Assembly (NCBI GenBank): GCA_012514185.1
Contig: JAAZAT010000042.1
Coordinates: forward strand, 1-32,431
DNA: 32,431 nt
Source of the DNA: Spirochaetales bacterium
GTDB taxonomy: Bacteria; Spirochaetota; Spirochaetia; Sphaerochaetales; Sphaerochaetaceae
Reading direction: 5' to 3'
Numbering within the stretch: position 1 is the first letter of the stretch; every line of letters begins with the position of its first letter. A model generated the notes under the pieces. It had not been told where the DNA came from. It worked only from the letters and a program-made list of their open reading frames with translations, and did no database searches. The translations under genes and the position numbers were made by a program. Below are positions 17,109 through 23,682 of the stretch, one piece after another.

Positions 17109-18080
17109 CTATATTTTTTGTCTGCCATCCATCAGCTTGGAGGCCTCGCTGAACTCCAATCCGGCATGACTGCTGTCGCCTTCGAAGAGCAGGTCCCCTT
17201 GCAGCGTCTCCACCCTGAGATGGAGCATCCCATCGATACTCTCATAGATGGTCCGCTTCATATCACCTTGTTCTGGAGCGGCGAGGCCGCTTGCGCTGCC
17301 CAATGTGCCGGTGAGCGTAATCCGGTGTTCCTTGGTGGTGATCATCACCTCTGTGCGGTCATCCGAAATGTGAAGGATTGCATACCGTGCGCGCGTATAG
17401 GTGCCGAAACGGACCAAGGAGTCCTTGAGCTGCAAAAATCCTAGAAAACCGGTGAAGGAGAGCCCGTGGAAAGGAATGTGGGCGATGCTGAGCATGACTG
17501 ATACATCGGGTAATTGGAATGAGTTTGCCTGCATCCACAAGTAAGCTTTCGGAAACGAGGAGCCCCAATCTTTTTCCATGTATCCGCTTGCCTGGTCGAT
17601 GACGATACTGCGGCCGTTGAGCACAAACCTGCCGGTGACCGAGCAAGTGGTGGCTACAACGGCATGGAGGCACTCCATCTTCGGTACATAGGCATACCAA
17701 CCCATGATGCCCGGGCTGGAAAGTGTTACCGGATACTCCTTCACATCCGAGAACGTGAAAGCGCAGTCCAAAGCAAGGCTTGCTTCCTGGAGCCGAAGGT
17801 GCACCTGTTCCCTGCTGAAGGTGTTTTCTCCAATACGGATGAGAAACCGGTTCTCATCAGAGTGGAACGAAGAGAGGGGAAAGCGCACATACCACGGTTT
17901 GTTCCGGGAGCTTGAGACCACCTGGATGAAGGCATGAGAATCATTGGAGAGGGAGATGCCGGGGATGAGGCACAGTACCTCATCGTGCATGGCTATCTTG
18001 AAGTACCAGCCTTCGAAATAGTTGTTTCTTTTCTTTGCACCTTGGAACCGTTCGGGATGAAAGACCTTCCAGTTGCTCAT
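17109..18080 (-). CDS. Tocopherol-cyclase-like protein
   Basis: A 323-residue protein of the tocopherol cyclase family, which in bacteria without tocopherol has no settled function. The two hallmark motifs are present: NNYFEGWYFK at 19-28 and EKDWGSSFPKAYLWMQAN in the middle. The rest is predicted beta-rich, as in lipocalin-like folds, which fits binding of a hydrophobic molecule. The ATG at 18080 is preferred because GAGG lies 8 bases upstream. The open frame continues to 18287, but that extension is low-complexity and lacks a ribosome site. It is divergent from the aminomutase operon (269-base gap) and upstream of mscS. Confidence 0.75.
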   Translation of the reverse strand: MSNWKVFHPERFQGAKKRNNYFEGWYFKIAMHDEVLCLIPGISLSNDSHAFIQVVSSSRNKPWYVRFPLSSFHSDENRFLIRIGENTFSREQVHLRLQEASLALDCAFTFSDVKEYPVTLSSPGIMGWYAYVPKMECLHAVVATTCSVTGRFVLNGRSIVIDQASGYMEKDWGSSFPKAYLWMQANSFQLPDVSVMLSIAHIPFHGLSFTGFLGFLQLKDSLVRFGTYTRARYAILHISDDRTEVMITTKEHRITLTGTLGSASGLAAPEQGDMKRTIYESIDGMLHLRVETLQGDLLFEGDSSHAGLEFSEASKLMDGRQKI

Positions 18081-18349
18081 GGTTTTTCCTCTGTAATGGG
18101 TAGATGGTAGCAGAGCTATTGCAGCAAGGAAACAGAAATCGGAACCTTTGCAGAGACCTGGATTGTACGGTGCGAAGGGAGAAAGAAATGTGTGCATTTT
18201 TCCTGATGAGCGACCGTGCAAAATTCCTGTAAAACATGCAGAAAAACACACAAAATATAGCGACCTTTTTTTGCCTTGGTGATACACTGTCGATGACGAT
18301 CATAGAGAGTCGAAAGGACCGTTGGCATGGTCGTCAAGGACGATTTTTT

Positions 18350-19615
18350 ATGGGACAGTTCAATACTAACGAGCGTGTTATTATTGATGATGTCGAGCCT
18401 CCGCTCATACGGAGCGGTGCAGCCTCGGTTGCACCGGAACCTCAACACCAGAACGGCAGCCTTCATGAGTCGAGATTTCCTCTGGAAGGCAGAATCGAAG
18501 AGTTCAGGAAGCACTACTTCCCGGACGCGACCGATGCGATGTGGAATGACTGGCACTGGCAGCTTTTCCATCGGATCACCACCTATGCGGACCTTTGTCG
18601 GTTCCTCACTCCCACTCAAAGCGAACGTGAAGCCTTGGCGAGTGCAGACACCTTGTTCCCCTTCTCCGTAACCCCCTATTATCTCAGCTTCATCGATCCA
18701 GACGACCCGAACAGCGCAATTCGCAGGACCGTCATACCCTCCATTGAGGAGTCGTATGTTGGAAAAGGTGAGAGTGCAGATCCTTTGGCCGAGGAGCATA
18801 CCACCGCCGTACAGGGCTTGGTGCACCGCTACCCCGACCGTGTGCTTTTTTTGACCACCAGCTTTTGCAGCACGTATTGCAGGTACTGTACCCGTTCGCG
18901 CATGGTCGGAGGACATACCGAGGCCCTGCAAAAGCATTGGGAAGGTGCGTTGGAGTACATCAGAGAGCACTCGGAAGTGCGGGATGTGGTCATCAGCGGC
19001 GGCGATCCTCTTACTCTCTCCGATGAAATGCTTGATTACCTCCTCTCTGAGGTAACCGGCATCGAGCATGTAGAGATGGTACGCATCGGTACAAAGGTTC
19101 CGATGGTTATGCCCCAGCGGATCAATGAGAGCCTGCTTGCCGTTCTGCGCAAATACAAGCCGATTTACATGAGCATCCATGCCACCCATCCTGATGAGCT
19201 GACGAAGGAGGCGGCAAGAGCCTGCAATGCATTGGCTGATGCTGGTGTTGTTCTGGGCAGCCAGACCGTACTGCTCAAAGGTGTCAATGATTCGGTGCCT
19301 GTGCTGACCGATTTGTTTCACAAGCTGCTGCGGGTCAGGGTGAAACCCTACTACCTCTTTCAATGCGACCCCATTTCCGGTTCCGAACACTTTCGGACGA
19401 CGGTGGACAAGGGCAAGGCGTTGATGCAGGGACTGAGGGGATTTACCAGCGGCTACGCGATTCCCCAGTACGTCATTGACACTCCCGGAGGCGGCGGCAA
19501 GGTCCCTATCCTGCCTCAGTACGAAGTAGGACAGGATGATGAGCATCTGTACCTCAGAAATTATGAAGGAAAGGTGTTCTCCTATCCCACTGCAAGGGAG
19601 CATGCGTCGTGCTGA
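18350..19615 (+). CDS. kamA: Lysine 2,3-aminomutase (radical SAM, KamA)
   Basis: A 421-residue radical-SAM, PLP-dependent enzyme that should convert L-lysine to L-beta-lysine. The iron-sulfur motif is Cys173, Cys177 and Cys180 (CxxxCxxC). The lysine-binding acids are Asp340 and Asp377, and the PLP lysine is Lys384 in PGGGGK. Their spacings match Asp293, Asp330 and Lys337 of the clostridial enzyme exactly. Glutamate aminomutases lack this acid pair. The C-terminus stops soon after NYEGKVFSYP, so the zinc-binding Cys tail of clostridial KamA is absent, while the N-terminus is about 48 residues longer. The ATG at 18350 has AAGGA 9 bases upstream; 18293 is a poorer alternative start. It overlaps the first ligase gene by 7 bases. 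Confidence 0.88.
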   Translation: MGQFNTNERVIIDDVEPPLIRSGAASVAPEPQHQNGSLHESRFPLEGRIEEFRKHYFPDATDAMWNDWHWQLFHRITTYADLCRFLTPTQSEREALASADTLFPFSVTPYYLSFIDPDDPNSAIRRTVIPSIEESYVGKGESADPLAEEHTTAVQGLVHRYPDRVLFLTTSFCSTYCRYCTRSRMVGGHTEALQKHWEGALEYIREHSEVRDVVISGGDPLTLSDEMLDYLLSEVTGIEHVEMVRIGTKVPMVMPQRINESLLAVLRKYKPIYMSIHATHPDELTKEAARACNALADAGVVLGSQTVLLKGVNDSVPVLTDLFHKLLRVRVKPYYLFQCDPISGSEHFRTTVDKGKALMQGLRGFTSGYAIPQYVIDTPGGGGKVPILPQYEVGQDDEHLYLRNYEGKVFSYPTAREHASC

Positions 19616-20586
19616 TCGGAATGACTTATGATTTGAAGGACGATTACCTGAAAGAGGGGTACCCTCCTGAATTGGTTGCCGAGTGCGACAGCATTGTCAC
19701 CATCGATGCCATCGATGCGGCGTTGCAGAAACTTGGCCATGAGACGGTGCGGATCGGCAACGTGAAGGCCTTGGTGGGCTTTCTTGCTGCAGGGAAGAGC
19801 TGTGATTTGGTCTTCAACATCGCAGAGGGAATGCACGGCCTTTTGCGTGAGTCGGTGATTCCCGCCCTTCTGGATGCCTACCGGATTCCCTATGTCTTCA
19901 GTGATTCCTTTGTGCTGGCGATCTGCCTGCATAAAGGCTTTACCAAAGAGGTGGTCAGGAAGGCCAAAGTGGCTACTGCAGACTTTTGCCTGATCTCCCA
20001 TCCACAAGACTACAAGCAGGTTGATCTTCCGTATCCGCTCTTTCTCAAGCCTGTCGGCGGGGGGACCGGGATTGGGATTACTGCTTCCAACAAAGTCACC
20101 GACCGAGAACAGCTGAAGAACGTCTCTGAATCCTTGCTTGCGTCCTATGGGCAGCCGGTGTTGGTGGAGACCTTCCTCAGCGGCAGGGAGTTCACCGTCG
20201 GCATCACGGGAACAGGGGATGAGGCGGTGTGTACCGGGGTGATGGAAATCATCATCGACCACCACAGCGATGGAGGCATCTACTCCTACAAGACCAAACA
20301 GGAGTATGAAACAACCACACGCTATGAGAAGCCCGATTCGGCTGCATGGAAGGCATGCGAGAAAGTCGCCTTGACAGCCTGGCGTGCGCTCGGATGCCGG
20401 GACGGCGGAAGGATTGATGTGAAGATGGATGAGCAGGATGTGGTACACTTTTTGGAAGTGAACCCGCTTGCAGGCTTGCATCCCATCGACTCCGACCTAC
20501 CCATCCTCAGCCGGATGCACGGGCTGTCTTATGATGATCTCATCGGGCGGATTGTGCATTCTGCGCAAAAGAGGCTTGGCTTATGA
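19609..20586 (+). CDS. ATP-grasp ligase 1 (D-Ala-D-Ala ligase family)
   Basis: A 325-residue amino acid or peptide ligase that would activate a carboxylate with ATP and join it to an amine. It has the ATP-grasp lysine and glycine loop (LFLKPVGGGTGIGITASN), GREFTVGITG, and the metal-binding acidic end GGRIDVKM...FLEVNPLAGLHPIDSDLPI, close to the ENxxPG end of Ddl. The HGxxGEDG substrate loop of true D-Ala-D-Ala ligases is replaced by NIAEGMHGLLRESVIP, so peptidoglycan synthesis is doubtful. It starts with GTG inside the end of kamA (GGGAG 8 bases upstream) and overlaps the next gene by 4 bases. Beta-lysine is an obvious candidate substrate, by inference only. Confidence 0.85.
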   Translation: MLIGMTYDLKDDYLKEGYPPELVAECDSIVTIDAIDAALQKLGHETVRIGNVKALVGFLAAGKSCDLVFNIAEGMHGLLRESVIPALLDAYRIPYVFSDSFVLAICLHKGFTKEVVRKAKVATADFCLISHPQDYKQVDLPYPLFLKPVGGGTGIGITASNKVTDREQLKNVSESLLASYGQPVLVETFLSGREFTVGITGTGDEAVCTGVMEIIIDHHSDGGIYSYKTKQEYETTTRYEKPDSAAWKACEKVALTAWRALGCRDGGRIDVKMDEQDVVHFLEVNPLAGLHPIDSDLPILSRMHGLSYDDLIGRIVHSAQKRLGL

Positions 20587-21524
20587 AGGTTTTGATTCTC
20601 ACCGATGCCCGAAAAAGCGGTATGCGTGAGGATGAGGTGGATACCCTGGCACAGGTCAAGGCGGTAAAGAAAGCGTTGCAGCTCCTTGGCCATACAGTCA
20701 TGGTGGAAGCCTTCTCCTTGAACCTGATCCTTACCGCCCGCCGCATTGAGAAGTCAGGATGCGACTTCGTGTTCAATCTGGTGGAGAATCTCAGTTCCAG
20801 CCGTCTTTTGCATCTGGTTCCCCTGTTGTGCCAGTCCCTCTCTATTCCCTGCAGCGGGGGTGGTGCCTATACGCTTTCGATAACCGGAGACAAGGTGGTT
20901 GCCAAAAGACAGCTCGATCTTGCCGGCCTTCCGACTCCCCCTTGGCTTGAGGATGGCTGTGATGGTTCACGCTTTCTTGGTGTCCCCGTGATGGTTAAGC
21001 CCATCGCACAGGAGGCTTCGGTGGGGATCGGTGATGCTTCGGTGAGAACCTTTACGGATACCGATGAGCTCACAGCGTATCTGCGGGAGCACCCCGATTA
21101 TTTTGCAGAACGCTATATCGACGGCAGGGAGTTCAATCTCTCTGTGCTTCCGGGAGGCAGGGTGCTTCCGGTCTGTGAGATGTGCTTTGTTGACTATCCT
21201 GCGGATAAGGTGAAAATTGTAGGGTATGAGGCAAAGTGGCAGGAGCAATCATTCGCCTATCAGCATACCCAGCGCTCCTATACCTTCGGCAGAGAAGAGC
21301 AGGGTTTGATTGAAGAGTTGAAACGGCTAGCCCAAGCTGTGTATGTGCTGTTTGGAAACAGTGGGTATGCACGCGTTGATGTGCGTGTCGACCAACAGAA
21401 CAAGCCGTTCATCCTGGAGATGAACAGCAATCCTTGCATAGCAGCCGACAGCGGTTTCATCGCAGCTGCTTTGCAAGCAGGCATGACCTATTGCGAGGTC
21501 ATTGAGCACTTGCTCAGGAGATAG
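20583..21524 (+). CDS. ATP-grasp ligase 2 (D-Ala-D-Ala ligase-like)
   Basis: A 313-residue ATP-grasp enzyme, shorter in the middle than ligase 1. Visible elements are DFVFNLVENL, DKVVAKRQLDLAGLPTP, the ATP-binding VMVKPIAQEASVG, FAERYIDGREFNLSVL, and GYARVDVRVD...FILEMNSNPC for metal binding. It is more similar to the convergent ligase 3 than to ligase 1: FAERYIDGREF is shared exactly and the YEAKWQEQSF/YDAKWTEQTF segments align. It starts in the ATGA overlap with ligase 1, so the two are coupled and probably act in sequence on one product. The substrates cannot be read directly. Confidence 0.84.
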   Translation: MKVLILTDARKSGMREDEVDTLAQVKAVKKALQLLGHTVMVEAFSLNLILTARRIEKSGCDFVFNLVENLSSSRLLHLVPLLCQSLSIPCSGGGAYTLSITGDKVVAKRQLDLAGLPTPPWLEDGCDGSRFLGVPVMVKPIAQEASVGIGDASVRTFTDTDELTAYLREHPDYFAERYIDGREFNLSVLPGGRVLPVCEMCFVDYPADKVKIVGYEAKWQEQSFAYQHTQRSYTFGREEQGLIEELKRLAQAVYVLFGNSGYARVDVRVDQQNKPFILEMNSNPCIAADSGFIAAALQAGMTYCEVIEHLLRR

Positions 21525-21527
21525 TGG

Positions 21528-22001
21528 ATGCAATTTCGCGAACAACCAATATATGAGGATATGGAGGCTGTTGCTTCCATTTTGAAGCGCTCAGGCTTCT
21601 TCAACGAGGAAGAGCAGGAGGTCGGTGTATCGCTGGTGCGTGAAAGGCTCGAGCAGGGGGAGAAGAGCCTCTACTTCTTCCAGTTCGCCCAAGAGGGTGA
21701 GCAGGTGCTCGGATATACCTGTTTCGGACCTATCCCGGGAACACGATTCAGCTATGACCTCTACTGGATCGCTGTTGACCTGGCGTATCAGAGACAAGGT
21801 ATCGGGGGGCTGCTCTTACAGCAGACCGAGGCGGAAATTGAACGCAGGGGCGGCAAACGGATCTACATCGAGACCTCCTCACAACCCCTCTACATTCCCA
21901 CCCGCAGCTTCTATACCCGTCATGGCTACATCCTGGAAGGGCAACTGAAAGATTATTATGCCCCCGGTGATGACAAGCTGCTCTACGTCAAAGGATGGTA
22001 A
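21528..22001 (+). CDS. GNAT-family N-acetyltransferase 1
   Basis: A 157-residue GNAT protein. The acetyl-CoA loop is RQGIGG at 89-94, preceded by strand 4 (YDLYWIAVDLAYQRQ) and followed by FYTRHGYILEG, the usual C-terminal motif B. It should acetylate an amine, plausibly on a product of the upstream ligases or aminomutase. The length is that of a single-domain GNAT and well below the two-domain beta-lysine acetyltransferase AblB (about 270 residues), so it is not a direct AblB match. The CAGGAG ribosome site is inside the end of ligase 2, with a 3-base gap between the genes. Confidence 0.82.
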   Translation: MQFREQPIYEDMEAVASILKRSGFFNEEEQEVGVSLVRERLEQGEKSLYFFQFAQEGEQVLGYTCFGPIPGTRFSYDLYWIAVDLAYQRQGIGGLLLQQTEAEIERRGGKRIYIETSSQPLYIPTRSFYTRHGYILEGQLKDYYAPGDDKLLYVKGW

Positions 22002-22004
22002 GAC

Positions 22005-22463
22005 ATGGACATCCAAATTCAGAGCTTTCAACACACCTCTGATATCAATGATATCGAAGGGGTGCGCAGCCTTGTGAAACAGCAACTGACATTCATCGGA
22101 TATGAGCCGGATCAGCAGGCCATTGAAAGCGTCCTATCCAATGCCATGAAAGAGGAGAGTCGTGCGGTGCTCTGGGTGGCCTACCAACAGGACCGGGCGG
22201 TCGGCATGGCATTCGGCAATGTCTGCTGTGGTTTGGAGAGCGGCGGTGACTACCTGTGGCTCAACGAGCTCTATGTTGCAGAAGAGGCACGCTATCATGG
22301 TTTGGGAACGAAGCTGTTGGCCGAGGTCCAACGGTGGGCGAAGGAGATGGGTTGCACCTACCTTGCAATGGTGACCCATCCAAAGAACGAGCGGGCACAG
22401 AACCTCTATCGAACTGAAGGGTTTGAGCTTGAGAGCTTGGTCTGGGTGGACAAGTATTTATAA
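22005..22463 (+). CDS. GNAT-family N-acetyltransferase 2
   Basis: A 152-residue GNAT protein, different in sequence from the preceding one. The acetyl-CoA loop is RYHGLG at 96-101, after LWLNELYVAEEA, and motif B is AQNLYRTEGFELES. It has the layout of small aminoglycoside- or amino acid-acetylating GNATs. It follows the first GNAT gene by 3 bases and closes the kamA operon. Its last 6 bases overlap the end of the convergent ligase 3 gene. A role in tailoring, or in self-protection by acetylating the product of the cluster, is inferred from position only. Confidence 0.82.
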   Translation: MDIQIQSFQHTSDINDIEGVRSLVKQQLTFIGYEPDQQAIESVLSNAMKEESRAVLWVAYQQDRAVGMAFGNVCCGLESGGDYLWLNELYVAEEARYHGLGTKLLAEVQRWAKEMGCTYLAMVTHPKNERAQNLYRTEGFELESLVWVDKYL

Positions 22464-23390
22464 AATACCGGCTTGGTTAACCAGTGATACGATGATGTCT
22501 TCGAAGCTGAAACCCCACTCTTTGGCCAGGTGGTAGAATCCGTAGAAGCTCGGGTTTGCATTCAATTCCAGAATGAATGGCTTGTTGTTCCCATCGATTC
22601 TGAAGTCGGCTCGTGCATAGCCGTTGAGGTCGAAGGCCTTCCAGCACGCGCCGGCAAGTACTTCCAACTGATGGATAAGGGGCTTGTCCGCTTCGTCGTG
22701 GGTATACTTTGCACTGATGTGCTCATACCCGAAGGTTTGCTCGGTCCACTTGGCATCATAGGTTATGATTCTGGCCCGCTCTCCATAGTCGTTGAATACC
22801 CACTCATACGGCGGGAGGATGTGCACATCCTTCTTCGTGCCATACATGCAGACAGTGAACTCCCTGCCGTCGATGTACCGCTCGGCGAAGCAGGGACAAT
22901 GCAGCTGCTCCTCCTTCTCTTGCAAGAGTGCCTCTACCTCTTCGTGCTCGACCAGGCAGCGTTCATCAAGACCTACCGATGCGTCCTGGGCCGTGGGTTT
23001 GATGAGGTACAGCCCTTTCTCGCTCTCCTTGCTGTACAAGGCGGGAGTCGGCAGCTGATGGTCTGCCATCAACTTCTTGGCCAGGACCTTGTTGGTGGTT
23101 ACAAAGAGATTTGCCAGCGAGCAGCCGGTATATTTCAGGTTAAGGCTTTCAAGAATGCCTGGGACCAGATAGGAGAGCATCTCCTCCCCGGGTGCCGAGT
23201 CTACGAGATTGAAGACTACGACGTTTTTGTCCAGCTTTTCGAGTTCCGCAAGCGAGTAGGGAAGCAGTCTTGCAGAGAACCCTTTTTGGGTAAGAATTTC
23301 TTCAATCCATTGGGCTTGACGGAGAATGTCCAATACGTCCTCTGGGGCGTCTGAAGGGATCTGGTTGTGAAGGATGATGATCTGTTGCAT
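22458..23390 (-). CDS. ATP-grasp ligase 3 (convergent paralogue of ligase 2)
   Basis: A 310-residue ATP-grasp ligase on the opposite strand, aimed at the kamA operon. Elements: VVVFNLVDSAPGEE, NKVLAKKLMADHQLPTP, YLIKPTAQDASVG (ATP-binding), FAERYIDGREFTV, and GYARADFRID...FILELNANPSFYG. These match ligase 2 closely, so the two probably arose by duplication and differ in substrate. The ribosome site AAGGAA (23412-23407) is separated from the ATG by a 6-bp perfect hairpin (23392-23406), unlike the direct spacing seen for neighbouring genes. It is likely expressed separately from the kamA operon but serves the same pathway. Confidence 0.84.
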   Translation of the reverse strand: MQQIIILHNQIPSDAPEDVLDILRQAQWIEEILTQKGFSARLLPYSLAELEKLDKNVVVFNLVDSAPGEEMLSYLVPGILESLNLKYTGCSLANLFVTTNKVLAKKLMADHQLPTPALYSKESEKGLYLIKPTAQDASVGLDERCLVEHEEVEALLQEKEEQLHCPCFAERYIDGREFTVCMYGTKKDVHILPPYEWVFNDYGERARIITYDAKWTEQTFGYEHISAKYTHDEADKPLIHQLEVLAGACWKAFDLNGYARADFRIDGNNKPFILELNANPSFYGFYHLAKEWGFSFEDIIVSLVNQAGIL

Positions 23391-23391
23391 G

Positions 23392-23406
23392 ATGATGGTT
23401 CATCAT
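23392..23406 (-). promoter_or_regulatory. Start-site hairpin of ATP-grasp ligase 3
   Basis: On the mRNA, ATGATG-AAC-CATCAT forms a 6-bp stem with a 3-base loop exactly between the AAGGAA ribosome site and the ATG. Unfolded, the spacing is 16 bases, too long for efficient initiation; folded it is 1 base. It may tune translation, but the stem is weak. Confidence 0.25.
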
Positions 23407-23442
23407 TTCCTTGCGACTGATCTTTGTCAAGGATGGAAGAAC

Positions 23443-23481
23443 CCTTTTCAGGCATGATCGACATAGCTCATGCCTGAAAGG
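23443..23481. promoter_or_regulatory. 12-bp inverted repeat upstream of ATP-grasp ligase 3
   Basis: TTTCAGGCATGA (23446-23457) and TCATGCCTGAAA (23468-23479) are exact inverted copies with a 10-base spacer, and CC/GG extend the arms. It lies about 55 bases before the ligase 3 start codon. No T-run follows on either strand, so an operator or a 5'-leader hairpin is likelier than a terminator. The same sequence was not found in front of kamA. Confidence 0.5.
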
Positions 23482-23682
23482 ATTGTTGCCACAGTACAAA
23501 TACAAGCGATGGATGCGGATTCCGAAATGGCAACCCCAAGGTTATACTTCTAATTCATTCCATAGCTTTGCATAACAACCTCTTGCCAGAGGATTCTTTC
23601 CTTTATGAAAGCAACAATTCAGTGCCCTTGCACAGGTGAAGATAAGGGATGAAAAAACGTGCAAGCTACTTGGTTGGAAACC
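23482..23682. other. Intergenic region between ligase 3 promoter area and FAD gene
   Basis: No gene is recognised here. It holds a small CCTCT/AGAGG hairpin (23579-23592) followed on the minus strand by TTGTTAT, which could be a weak end signal for the long minus-strand operon, and a CTTGCAC/GTGCAAG inverted repeat further upstream with a long loop. None of these is strong. Confidence 0.35.

Noticed and set aside
18081-18349. A possible riboswitch or attenuator before kamA (a lysine riboswitch was considered)
   Set aside because: No folded core or terminator-antiterminator pair could be recognised, and no good -10/-35 pair stands out.
18116-19603. A 495-codon minus-strand open frame opposite kamA
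   Set aside because: KamA catalytic residues with exact spacing show the plus frame is the real gene.
19582-20481. A 299-codon minus-strand open frame opposite ligase 1
   Set aside because: The plus frame has an intact ATP-grasp fold and overlapping operon structure; the minus frame shows nothing.
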